This document shows, piece by piece, positions 8,999-17,540 of a DNA stretch of 64,000 nt. This stretch comes from Bifidobacterium breve. Its GTDB lineage: Bacteria > Actinomycetota > Actinomycetes > Nanopelagicales > Nanopelagicaceae. Positions within the stretch are counted from its first letter, which is position 1. Each line of letters begins with the position of its first letter. Below the pieces are notes generated by a model. It was given only the letters and a program-made list of their open reading frames with translations, was not told where the DNA came from and made no database searches. The stretch is from positions 1-64,000 of the forward strand of contig CAMCYS010000002.1 in NCBI GenBank assembly GCA_945885625.1, read 5' to 3'. The translations under genes were made by a program, and so were the position numbers.

Positions 8999-10111
8999 CT
9001 ACTGATCTCCTTCTGCTAGAACTTGCGCTAGGGCGGACAGAAAAGCTTGATTTTCGGCGGCAGTGCCGATGGTGACGCGAAGTTGACCTAATAATCCCAC
9101 ATCTCGAATCAAGATGCCGCGATCTAGCAATTTTTGCCAAAGCTGATTTGCTGGTTGGTTAAAGCCACTAAATAGCAAGAAATTAGCAGCACTCGGCGTG
9201 ATTGATAAACCTAGTTTTGCTAACCCGGTCTGCACAATCTCGCGCTGTGCGATTAAGGAATCAACACCGGCTAATAGTTCATCTGAAAATGATAGTGCGA
9301 CTTCAGCCACCGCCTGAGTGATTGCACTTAAGTGATAAGGCAAGCGAACAAGTTGTAGGGCATCAATCACTCTTTCATCTGCAATCAAATAACCGAGTCG
9401 AGCGCCAGCAAATGCGAATGCTTTACTCATGGTGCGAATCACGATCACGCTCGGGTATTGCGCAATTAAGGTAGCCGCTGAGGTTTCGCTTGAGAATTCA
9501 GCATAAGCCTCATCGACTACGAGCAACCCGCCTACAGCAGCTGCGGCCTTGGCTAATTCAGTAATCTCGGAAATTTTGACTACTGAACCCGTTGGATTAT
9601 TTGGAGTCGTGATAAACGTTAGGGTTGGCTTGGCAGCTAGAACTTGTTGAACAGCTGCAGCCACATCGAGTGAATGATCATCACGGCGTTTTCCATCTAG
9701 CCAATCAACTGAAGTTACCTTGGCAATTAGTGGGTGCATTGAATAAGAAGGCGTGAAACCGAGCGCGCTTTCGCGACCAAATGCCAGAAATATGGATTGA
9801 ATAATTTCATTACTGCCATTGGCCGCCCAGAGATTTGAAAGATCAAAAGCAACACCAGTCTGGCCGGATATGTACTTTGCTAACCCAGCACGCAATGCGA
9901 TTGCATCACGATCTGGATATCGATTAAGGGTCGCGCTAACTTCAGCCACGCGTTTAGTAATTGCGGCAACTAACGCCTTGGATGGCGCGAAGGGATTCTC
10001 ATTGGTATTTAGTTGAGCACTTGTCGGAACTTGCGGCGCACCATATGGCGACATCGGCTTAAGCAGGTCGCGAAGTGGAAGCCAAGCTGGCCAATTAGTT
10101 GAATTATTCAT
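8999..10111 (-). CDS. hisC: Histidinol-phosphate aminotransferase
   Basis: 370 residues, fold-type I PLP aminotransferase. PLP lysine K230 lies in [16 protein letters not shown]200 and Y203 (VVDEAYAEF) contact the cofactor, and N172 sits in TTPNNPTG. It transfers an amino group from glutamate to imidazole acetol phosphate. Its ATG overlaps the hisD stop as ATGA. Paralogous aromatic aminotransferases have similar motifs, but the position inside the his operon makes HisC the best call. Confidence 0.95.
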   Translation of the reverse strand: MNNSTNWPAWLPLRDLLKPMSPYGAPQVPTSAQLNTNENPFAPSKALVAAITKRVAEVSATLNRYPDRDAIALRAGLAKYISGQTGVAFDLSNLWAANGSNEIIQSIFLAFGRESALGFTPSYSMHPLIAKVTSVDWLDGKRRDDHSLDVAAAVQQVLAAKPTLTFITTPNNPTGSVVKISEITELAKAAAAVGGLLVVDEAYAEFSSETSAATLIAQYPSVIVIRTMSKAFAFAGARLGYLIADERVIDALQLVRLPYHLSAITQAVAEVALSFSDELLAGVDSLIAQREIVQTGLAKLGLSITPSAANFLLFSGFNQPANQLWQKLLDRGILIRDVGLLGQLRVTIGTAAENQAFLSALAQVLAEGDQ

Positions 10112-11415
10112 AATTGCTCAAGTCGGGCGGTCATTGCTTCACCGTGCGCTGGCAAATCTTCAGAATTAGCCAGGGTCACCACAGTTGGCACTAGATCAAG
10201 GAAGGACTCTTGATTATAGGAAACAAAGTGCAGGCCGCGTAAGAAAGTTTGTACTGATAAACCACTGGAATGACAGGCACAACCGCCCGTTGGCAGTACA
10301 TGGTTAGAGCCAGCTGCATAATCACCTAATGACACTGGCGTAAATCGACCAATGAAAACAGCGCCGGCATTACGAATAAGTTCGGCATCACTTGCTGCAT
10401 TTTTAGTTTGAATTTCTAAGTGTTCGGCAGCGTATGCATTAACAACCTGCAGGCCTTGCGCAATTGAATCAACTAAAACAATTGCCGATTGGACTCCAGA
10501 GAGCGCTGTAGTGATTCGATCACTATGTTTAGTAGCAGCAACACGAGTCTTTAGTTCACCTTGAACTGCAGTTGCTAATTCGCTGGAAGTTGTTACGAGG
10601 ACCGCAGCTGCAATCGGATCATGTTCGGCTTGACTAATTAAATCAGCTGCAACATCACTGGCGAAAGCACTTTCATCGGCCAGAATTGCAATTTCAGTTG
10701 GGCCCGCTTCAGAGTCAATACCAATCAAGCCGCGAAGTGCGCGCTTAGCAGCAGCTACATAAATATTTCCTGGGCCAGTTACTAGATCGCACTTTTCGCA
10801 GAACCCCGCAATTCCATATGCAAATAGCGCAATCGCCTGAGCCCCACCAACTGCATAAACTTCGGTGATTCCAAGTAGCGCACAAGTTGCCAAAATAGTT
10901 GGGTGTGGCAAACCACCGAACTCACTTTGAGGAGGGGACGCAACAGCAATACTTGGAACTTTTGCAATTTGCGCCGGAACCACATTCATCATGACGCTAC
11001 TTGGGTAAACCGCGCGACCACCTGGAACATAAAGTCCAACGCGATCTACCGGAATCCACTTCTCGGTTACTGTTCCGCCATCTACAACTTGCACGCTTTT
11101 CACGCTGCGCACTTGATCCTCGTGAACTTTGCGGACTCGCGATATTGATAGTTCGAGCGCCGTTCGAATTGCTGGATCTAGATCAGCCAGAGCTTGATCA
11201 AGCGCCGACTGCGGAACTCGAATCTGTTCTGGTCTTACACCATCGAACTCTTGAGCTAAATCGCGCAAAGTTTCTTCAGAGCCACTCTTGACGCGTTCAA
11301 GAATCGGTGCGATCGCAACCATCGCGGTTTCGACATCTAATCGAGCGCGCGGAATCTCGCGGTTAATTTCCGCTTTGCTTAAGGTGCGACCGCGCAGATC
11401 CAGGGTTCGTATCAC
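10108..11415 (-). CDS. hisD: Histidinol dehydrogenase
   Basis: 435 residues. It carries out the last two oxidations from histidinol to histidine, using NAD and zinc. [44 protein letters not shown] (the Glu-His catalytic pair) and [19 protein letters not shown] are all present. It is the first his gene of the run, only 22 bases after the dnaE1 stop, which leaves little space for a promoter. It may depend on read-through from dnaE1 or on a promoter inside the dnaE1 3' end. Confidence 0.97.
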   Translation of the reverse strand: MIRTLDLRGRTLSKAEINREIPRARLDVETAMVAIAPILERVKSGSEETLRDLAQEFDGVRPEQIRVPQSALDQALADLDPAIRTALELSISRVRKVHEDQVRSVKSVQVVDGGTVTEKWIPVDRVGLYVPGGRAVYPSSVMMNVVPAQIAKVPSIAVASPPQSEFGGLPHPTILATCALLGITEVYAVGGAQAIALFAYGIAGFCEKCDLVTGPGNIYVAAAKRALRGLIGIDSEAGPTEIAILADESAFASDVAADLISQAEHDPIAAAVLVTTSSELATAVQGELKTRVAATKHSDRITTALSGVQSAIVLVDSIAQGLQVVNAYAAEHLEIQTKNAASDAELIRNAGAVFIGRFTPVSLGDYAAGSNHVLPTGGCACHSSGLSVQTFLRGLHFVSYNQESFLDLVPTVVTLANSEDLPAHGEAMTARLEQL

Positions 11416-11437
11416 TCCCCTATTCTACTTATAAGAG

Positions 11438-14400
11438 CTACACGTTCTGCAGGCAATTAGCCCCGAGTATCGCTTTGAGATCAGCGCTCAAACTTGGTGA
11501 CGATGTGACCTTATATTCCAACTTCATCACAGTATTACCAGTGGGTTCTTCCAACTGTAGATGGACTTCGCGCTTTCCAGGATGAGTGCGCAAGATCTCT
11601 TTTAATCGATCAACAATCGGTGGTGTGCATTGGGCTACTGGCATCGAGATAATCAGTGGACCAGCTGGACCTTGCGTGATGTCTGGAAAAGTTACTTCAA
11701 GGGCAGTAAAGCGAAGTTTATCTTCACGTCGATCCACTCGGCCACGAATTAGCGCAACTCGATCTGTCGTAAGCGTTAGGGCGTATTGATGGTAAGTATT
11801 TGAGAAGAAGAGCACTTCGAGGGCGCCTTCGAGATCTTCAATATTAACTACTGCCCAATTCGAACCAGTCTTAGTGATTTTGCGAGTGATTCCTGTGATC
11901 AAACCGCCGATGGTCACAATCTGCTCGTGATCTCCACCTTCATCGATTAATTCAGAAATTGATTTTGAAACGCTGGCGCGCAGAATATGTTCAACCCCAA
12001 GAAGTGGATGATCAGAAACATAGAGACCTAACATCTCGCGCTCATAGCTCAAGAGCAGCGCTTTATCCCATTCACCAGTTGGCACTTCTACTTCCAAGGT
12101 CACAACTGAAGTAGTGCTATCGCCACCGAATAAGTCGAATTGGCCAATCGCCTCAGCTCGCTTACTTTCAATCACCGAATCAATAGCTTCGAGATGAATG
12201 CTCATTAAACCTTTGCGAGATTCGCCCAGTGAGTCAAAAGCTCCAGCTTTAATCAAAGACTCAATGGTTTTCTTGTTGCAGACTTGTGCATCAACTTTGG
12301 CTAAGAAATCACCGAAGGAAGTAAAGCGACCTTTGGCTTCGCGTGCTGCTTTAATCGAAGCAACGACGCCTTCGCCAACATTGCGGATTGCGGCTAGCCC
12401 AAACCGGATATCGATTCCGCGCGGGGTGTACTCGGCATCTGATTCATTAACATCAGGCGGTAAAACTTTGCTACCCATGCGGCGACATTCCGATAAATAA
12501 AGTGCAGACTTATCTTTGTCATCACGAACACTTGTTAGCAGTGCTGCCATATATTCAGCTGGGTAGTTAGCTTTTAGATAACCGGTCCAATAAGAGACCA
12601 TGCCATAGCCAGCGCTGTGGGCTCGGTTGAAGGCGTAATCCGAGAACGGAATTAGCACATCCCAAAGACGGTTAATTGCTGGCGGTGAGAAGCCATTTTC
12701 GCGCATGCCGCTTTCGAAGTGAACGTACTCTTTATCTAGCACATCGCGATTCTTCTTACCCATTGCCTTACGCAGTAGATCTGCGCGACCAAGTGTGAAC
12801 CCAGCAACCTTCTGGGCGATTGCCATAACTTGTTCTTGATAAACAATTAGCCCGTAAGTGTCACCCAAAATATCTTCGAGCGGTTTTTCAAGTTCAGCAT
12901 GGATCGGCTCAACCGGCTTACGTTTATTCTTACGGTCGGCATAGTTATTGTGCGCATTTTCTCCCATTGGACCTGGGCGATATAACGCAATGACTGCTGA
13001 AATATCTGCAAATGAATCTGGTGCCAAACTCTTTAGCAGTGCGCGCATTGGCCCACCATCGAGTTGAAACACACCCAAAGTGTCGCCGCGGGCTAGTAAC
13101 TCGTAAGTCTTCTTGTCATCGAGTTTAAGAGTTTCTAGGACAACTTCTTCGCCTCGGTTGGCTTTGATATTGAGCAAGCAGTCATCGAGAACTGAGAGGT
13201 TTCGAAGTCCTAAGAAGTCCATCTTTAACAATCCAGTGGCTTCGCAAGCGCCCATATCGAATTGGGTAATGATCGCGCCATCTGCTTCGCGACGATGAAT
13301 AGGAATTACATCAAGTAAAGGTTGGGCCGAGAGAATTACGCCAGCTGCGTGAACACCCCACTGTCGTTTAAGTCCTTCCAGGCCACGCGCGGTATCTACG
13401 ACTATTTTGCTCTCAGGGTCAGTTTCATAAAGTTGGCGGAATTCATTTGCTTCGCCATAGCGTTCATCTTGTGGATTAAAGACGCCACCTAATGAAATAT
13501 CTTTTCCCATCACAGCTGGTGGCAGAGCTTTGGTTAAACGCTCGCCAATTGCATATGGATAACCAAGGACGCGAGTTGAGTCTTTAATTGCTTGCTTCGA
13601 CTTAATGGTGCCATAAGTAATGATCTGGGCAACGCGGTCTTCACCATATTTAGTTGTGGCATATCGGATCATCTCGCTGCGTCGACGCTCATCAAAGTCC
13701 AGATCGATATCTGGCATCGAGATACGTTCTGGATTTAGGAATCGCTCAAATAAAAGTCCATGTTCAATTGGATCAAGGCCAGTAATGCCTAGGGCGTAAG
13801 CAACTAATGAGCCAGCTGCCGATCCGCGGCCAGGGCCAACTCGAATACCTTGACTTTGCGCATGTGAAACTAAGTCAGCTACCACCAAGAAGTAGCCAGG
13901 AAAACCCATTTTATTCATGACTTCAAGTTCGTAATCTAAACGCTCGGAATACGCAGCAGGAACCTCGCCATTTAGTCGGCGTAATAAACCAGCCTTAGAT
14001 TCTTTAACCAGCCAAGTTACTTCAGTTTCCCCTGCCGGTACTGGAAAGACTGGCATTAAATTCTCATTCTCACGCAATTTCACGTCACAGCGAGAAGCAA
14101 CTAGCAAAGTGTTATCGCAGGCTTCAGGTAACTCTTTAAAGAGCTCGCGCATCTCGGCGGGCGTCTTTAAATAAAATTCATCATTATCAAACTTAAATCG
14201 TTTTGGATCAGCCAAGGTCGAACCTGACTGTACGCACAACAAAGCCTCGTGTGACTTGGCATCAGCTTTAGCCGTGTAGTGCAGATCGTTAGTTGCTAGT
14301 AGCGGCAACTTAAGCTCTTTGGCAAGCTTTAAGAGATCTGCTTTAACTCGAGTTTCAATTTCGATTCCATGATCCATTAATTCGAGGTAGAAATTATTGG

Positions 14401-14938
14401 CACCAAAGATATCGCGGTAATCACTTGCGGCACGTAGCGCCTCTTGGTAGGCACCCATACGTAGTCGAGTTTGAATTTCACCACCTGGGCAGCCAGTGGT
14501 GGCAATAATGCCTTCGGCATATTTAGAGAGTAGCTCACGATCCATTCGCGGTTTGTAGTAAAAACCTTCAAGCGATGCCAACGATGATAACCGGAAGAGA
14601 TTTGCGAGCCCTTGATTATTTTCAGCAACCATCGTCATATGGGTATATGAGCCACCACCTGAAACATCATCTTCGCCACCATCGGCCCACTTAACTCGGC
14701 TCTTATTAAATCTAGATTCGGGAGCAACATAGGCTTCGATGCCAATGATTGGCTTAATACCCGCTTTAGATGCCTGCTTATAAAAGTCAAAAGCGCCAAA
14801 AACATTTCCATGATCGGTCATTGCAATCGCTGGCATCTCTAGCTGGGCTGCTGCTTGAACTAATTCGCCAACGCGCGCCGCACCATCGAGCATCGAGTAC
14901 TCGGTATGTACGTGTAAGTGAACAAATGAGTCAGACAT
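11438..14938 (-). CDS. dnaE1: DNA polymerase III alpha subunit (replicative, DnaE1)
   Basis: 1166 residues, full length. Domains: PHP (about 5-290), polymerase palm with catalytic D410 and D412 (MPDIDLDFDERRR) and a third aspartate in LKMDFLGLRNL, fingers, tandem HhH, and a C-terminal OB fold near 1000-1080 (IVTIGGLITGITRKI). The PHP metal ligands look intact: HLHVHTEYS (H7, H9, H11), MTDHGN, TTGCPGGE and NDLHYT, so the built-in 3'-5' proofreading known for actinobacterial DnaE1 is probably active. A second, divergent DnaE lies at 39313-42558. The start is 33 bases after the pseudouridine synthase. Confidence 0.97.
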   Translation of the reverse strand: MSDSFVHLHVHTEYSMLDGAARVGELVQAAAQLEMPAIAMTDHGNVFGAFDFYKQASKAGIKPIIGIEAYVAPESRFNKSRVKWADGGEDDVSGGGSYTHMTMVAENNQGLANLFRLSSLASLEGFYYKPRMDRELLSKYAEGIIATTGCPGGEIQTRLRMGAYQEALRAASDYRDIFGANNFYLELMDHGIEIETRVKADLLKLAKELKLPLLATNDLHYTAKADAKSHEALLCVQSGSTLADPKRFKFDNDEFYLKTPAEMRELFKELPEACDNTLLVASRCDVKLRENENLMPVFPVPAGETEVTWLVKESKAGLLRRLNGEVPAAYSERLDYELEVMNKMGFPGYFLVVADLVSHAQSQGIRVGPGRGSAAGSLVAYALGITGLDPIEHGLLFERFLNPERISMPDIDLDFDERRRSEMIRYATTKYGEDRVAQIITYGTIKSKQAIKDSTRVLGYPYAIGERLTKALPPAVMGKDISLGGVFNPQDERYGEANEFRQLYETDPESKIVVDTARGLEGLKRQWGVHAAGVILSAQPLLDVIPIHRREADGAIITQFDMGACEATGLLKMDFLGLRNLSVLDDCLLNIKANRGEEVVLETLKLDDKKTYELLARGDTLGVFQLDGGPMRALLKSLAPDSFADISAVIALYRPGPMGENAHNNYADRKNKRKPVEPIHAELEKPLEDILGDTYGLIVYQEQVMAIAQKVAGFTLGRADLLRKAMGKKNRDVLDKEYVHFESGMRENGFSPPAINRLWDVLIPFSDYAFNRAHSAGYGMVSYWTGYLKANYPAEYMAALLTSVRDDKDKSALYLSECRRMGSKVLPPDVNESDAEYTPRGIDIRFGLAAIRNVGEGVVASIKAAREAKGRFTSFGDFLAKVDAQVCNKKTIESLIKAGAFDSLGESRKGLMSIHLEAIDSVIESKRAEAIGQFDLFGGDSTTSVVTLEVEVPTGEWDKALLLSYEREMLGLYVSDHPLLGVEHILRASVSKSISELIDEGGDHEQIVTIGGLITGITRKITKTGSNWAVVNIEDLEGALEVLFFSNTYHQYALTLTTDRVALIRGRVDRREDKLRFTALEVTFPDITQGPAGPLIISMPVAQCTPPIVDRLKEILRTHPGKREVHLQLEEPTGNTVMKLEYKVTSSPSLSADLKAILGANCLQNV

Positions 14939-14971
14939 TTAGTTAGAGATCTACTTTCCAGAAGCCGTTAA

Positions 14972-15940
14972 TTATGGAAGAACCGCATCGCTGAGCAGCC
15001 CCAATGATGCTTGCAAGTCACTTGGATAGGGTGCCTTGAACGACATTGGTGCCCCAGTAATCGGGTGGGCAAATCGTAGTTCTAAGGCATGGAGCCAAGG
15101 TCGCGCCATGCCTAAGCTTTTCGCTAATACTGGATCTGCGCCATATGTCGTGTCACCAACTAGTGGATGATGAAGCGCCGAGAAGTGAACCCGGATCTGA
15201 TGAGTTCGGCCAGTCTCTAGTTCTACTTGAACTAGCGAAACAGATCGATAATATTCAATAACTTCGTAATGTGTAATGCTGATTTTGCCATTAGCTACTA
15301 CGCCAAATCGATGATCCTCTTTTGGGTGTCGATCAATCGGTGCATCAATCGTGCCACTTGAAGGATCAATGTGTCCTTGAATTAGTGCGTGATAAATTTT
15401 TTCGACAGTGCGATCGCGAAATGCATCCTTTAATACATGATAGGCCTGATCAGACTTTGCAACCACCATTAACCCAGATGTTCCGACATCAAGTCTATGA
15501 ACAATGCCGGCACGTTCAGCGGGTCCAGTTGTAGTAATCGTGTAACCGGCGGCAGTTAGCGCACCAACGACAGTCGGGCCAGTCCAACCAGGACTTGGAT
15601 GCGCTGCGCAACCAACTGGTTTATCGATAACTACAATTGCATCATCATCGTAAATAACAGTCAGACCTTCAATTGGGGTCAACGGAATTGGATCAGGATT
15701 AAGCGGTGCCGGCAAAAGTACTTCAATGATTTGGCCAGATTCAACGCGTTCAGACTTTAGAAGGGCTCGGCCATTGGTAGTTATGTCGCCGTCTTCAAGA
15801 AGTCGCACTACTGCAGTTCGTGATAGTCCTAAGACGCGAGTTAGCGCGCTATCAATTCGTTCGCCTGCAACTCCTTCGGGTACAGCCAGAGTCCGCATTT
15901 CCCGGCCATTGTTATCCAAACCAAAATTACTTTGCGGCAT
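14972..15940 (-). CDS. RluD-family 23S rRNA pseudouridine synthase
   Basis: 322 residues from the ATG at 15940, which overlaps the lspA stop by 14 bases; a second ATG at 15898 (MRTLAVPEGVAG) gives 308 residues and is also credible. An N-terminal S4 RNA-binding domain (about 28-75 of the long form) precedes the catalytic domain. The catalytic aspartate is D151 in HRLDVGTSGLMVVAKS, and the motif LETGRTHQIRVHFSALHHPLVGD follows (shown in parts: GRTHQIRVH). RluD-type enzymes modify uridines of large-subunit rRNA. lspA-rluD is a common gene pair. The exact target position is not determined by the sequence. Confidence 0.92.
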   Translation of the reverse strand: MPQSNFGLDNNGREMRTLAVPEGVAGERIDSALTRVLGLSRTAVVRLLEDGDITTNGRALLKSERVESGQIIEVLLPAPLNPDPIPLTPIEGLTVIYDDDAIVVIDKPVGCAAHPSPGWTGPTVVGALTAAGYTITTTGPAERAGIVHRLDVGTSGLMVVAKSDQAYHVLKDAFRDRTVEKIYHALIQGHIDPSSGTIDAPIDRHPKEDHRFGVVANGKISITHYEVIEYYRSVSLVQVELETGRTHQIRVHFSALHHPLVGDTTYGADPVLAKSLGMARPWLHALELRFAHPITGAPMSFKAPYPSDLQASLGLLSDAVLP

Positions 15941-16394
15941 CTATTGGCCCAACTTTTCTAATTGTTAAAACTATTGCTAGGAACGCAGCAATTACGATCG
16001 CGCTGTCGGCTAAGTTAAACACTGGCCAATTGGTTATTTCGAGCCAATCAATTACTTCGCCCTTAAAGAAGCCTGGGCTTCGAAATAGTCGATCAGTTAA
16101 ATTGCCTAGAACGCCACCAAGGAGTAATCCGAGAACGGTTGCCCAGCCCAACGACGTTATTTTACTGCTGTAATAAACGATCACGATTACAGCCGCGATG
16201 GCTACGCCAGTTAGGACAACTGTCGCCCCAGTCGCAAAACCAAAAGCTGCCCCTGGGTTTCGAACCAACGTTAACTGGAAAAGGGAACCGAGGATTTCAA
16301 CTGGATTGCGAGCCGAAAGATTATTTACTGCCCAAATCTTGGCGGATAAGTCCAGCCCCCATGTAAGTGCCGCGACTAAATAGAGGCGGCGCAC
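15927..16394 (-). CDS. lspA: Lipoprotein signal peptidase (signal peptidase II)
   Basis: 155 residues, four membrane helices. It removes signal peptides from lipoproteins after Lgt has acted. Catalytic aspartates are D101 (GNLTDRLF) and D130 (FNLADSAI); VRNPGAAFG is the conserved substrate-facing segment. The start is GTG at 16392-16394, one base after the stop of the DksA-like gene. Lgt lies about 16 kb further down the same strand. Confidence 0.95.
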   Translation of the reverse strand: MRRLYLVAALTWGLDLSAKIWAVNNLSARNPVEILGSLFQLTLVRNPGAAFGFATGATVVLTGVAIAAVIVIVYYSSKITSLGWATVLGLLLGGVLGNLTDRLFRSPGFFKGEVIDWLEITNWPVFNLADSAIVIAAFLAIVLTIRKVGPIDAAK

Positions 16395-16395
16395 G

Positions 16396-17214
16396 TTAGC
16401 GCCGTTCTTCCTTAGCTTTGCAGATCATGCAGAGCGTTGCGCGTGGGAAAACTTGTAAGCGAGCTTTGCCAATTGTGTTGCCACACTCTTCGCAAAGACC
16501 ATAACTCTTGGTATCGATTCGCTCGAGAGCACGTTCAGTTTGTAGGACCATATCGCGCGCATTAATCACGAGTGACATTTCATGTTCGCGTTCGAAAGTC
16601 TTGGTACCTGCATCTGCCTGATCATCACCAGCGCCTTCAGATGATGAATGAATCAGGTCATCCATTTCGATTTCAACTTTTGCTAATTCATCTTTCAAGC
16701 GGAGAAGTTCTTTTGAAATCTCGGCACGGATTGCTTTAAGTTCAGCCGCAGTCCAGGCTCCTTCGTTTTCAGCAGCGATCAAAGGTGATGGCGCCGCTTT
16801 CAAAGGCTTAAGTGGTGCAATTTTCTTACTACTCTTATTCGGGCGTGGTGGCGGTGGCATGACTAGACGTCGTTCTTCAACCACAACTTCAACTGGAGCG
16901 ATTACAACAGTATTAACACTTACAGTTTGGGATTTTTCATCAACGCTAATTGTGGTTTTTGATCCTGCTTTAGCCGGAAATGGTTTGCCGATGGTTTTAC
17001 TAGAAGCTGGCTTAGTGGCAGCAGGACGAGCAACACTGGTCTTGGCCTTTTTTGCTGGAGCGGCTTTCTTCGCTGGCGCTTTTTTAGCTATGGCTTTCTT
17101 AGCTGGGGCAGCTTTCTTCGCTGGCGCTTTTTTAGCTACCGCTTTCTTAGCTGGGGCTGCCTTTTTGGCAGGGGCTTTCTTCGCAGCGGGTTTAGCACTT
17201 TTTTTGGTAGGCAC
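16396..17214 (-). CDS. DksA/TraR-type zinc-finger protein with lysine-alanine-rich N-terminus
   Basis: I favour the GTG at 17212-17214 (272 residues, starting PTKKSAKPAAKK), because an AAGG lies 8 bases upstream; the frame is open further to a TTG at 17379, so the start is uncertain. The N-terminal third is built of AKKAPAKKAAPAKKA repeats resembling histone-H1-like tails, followed by a linker, a helical segment, and a C-terminal C4 zinc finger (CEECGNTIGKARLQVFP then CMIC). DksA/TraR proteins act in the RNA polymerase secondary channel; the basic tail probably binds nucleic acid. It heads the lspA run and lies divergent from ileS. Confidence 0.8.
   Translation of the reverse strand: MPTKKSAKPAAKKAPAKKAAPAKKAVAKKAPAKKAAPAKKAIAKKAPAKKAAPAKKAKTSVARPAATKPASSKTIGKPFPAKAGSKTTISVDEKSQTVSVNTVVIAPVEVVVEERRLVMPPPPRPNKSSKKIAPLKPLKAAPSPLIAAENEGAWTAAELKAIRAEISKELLRLKDELAKVEIEMDDLIHSSSEGAGDDQADAGTKTFEREHEMSLVINARDMVLQTERALERIDTKSYGLCEECGNTIGKARLQVFPRATLCMICKAKEERR
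17063..17158. repeat. Two tandem 48-bp direct repeats inside the DksA-like gene
   Basis: The units 17063-17110 and 17111-17158 begin with the same 28 bases and differ at only 3 of 48 positions by my count. Each encodes 16 residues of the lysine-alanine tail. The near identity at DNA level, beyond what the protein needs, points to a recent in-frame duplication. A more diverged third unit follows from 17159. Confidence 0.85.
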
Positions 17215-17404
17215 GCGGGGCACCTTATGCCCAATAAGCTCGAAATGCCACTCGCGCCACCGCGCTGCGACCAATTCAGGCAAATTTTGGTTGCCAGCCT
17301 TTGCTTGGAATAGAATTTCCTCAGGTTCAAAGCGCATTGACCAGGCCATCACCTGAGAGCGTTCCAGAAGAGGCGGCAACTGCCGCGGTAGAACTGGAAA
17401 CTGA

Positions 17405-17540
17405 ACGCTACTAAATAAGTGATCTATCGCTTCTTCTAATTTTCAGTATAAGCAATAGATAAGGCGGGTGGTACCGCGGTGATCGCTAAGTTGCGAAACC
17501 CGTCCCTCCATTTTCGAAAGTTATGAAGATGGAGAAGTAA
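17405..17540 (+). promoter_or_regulatory. T-box riboswitch, translational type, upstream of ileS
   Basis: A short stem I pairs 17422-17432 with 17450-17460 (ATCTATCGCTT and AAGCAATAGAT, one mismatch) around a 17-base loop. The T-box GGGTGGTACCGCG follows at 17466-17478; its TGGTACC bulge would pair with the NCCA end of uncharged tRNA. Next comes a sequestering hairpin: CTCCATTTTC (17506-17515) pairs with GAAGATGGAG (17525-17534), masking the GGAG ribosome-binding site 6 bases before the ATG. This layout matches actinobacterial ileS T-boxes that control translation. Isoleucine codons (ATC at 17422 and 17426, ATT at 17439) are available, but I cannot say which is the specifier. Confidence 0.9.

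Noticed and set aside
17063-17158. Tandem repeat as a possible CRISPR array
   Set aside because: Units are contiguous without spacers, in frame with a coding sequence, and encode a protein repeat.
16859-17356. 165-codon plus-strand ORF that looks like an alanine-phenylalanine-rich membrane protein
   Set aside because: It is the antisense of the AAG/GCC-rich lysine-alanine repeats of the DksA-like gene; the hydrophobic pattern is a by-product of reading TTC and GCT.
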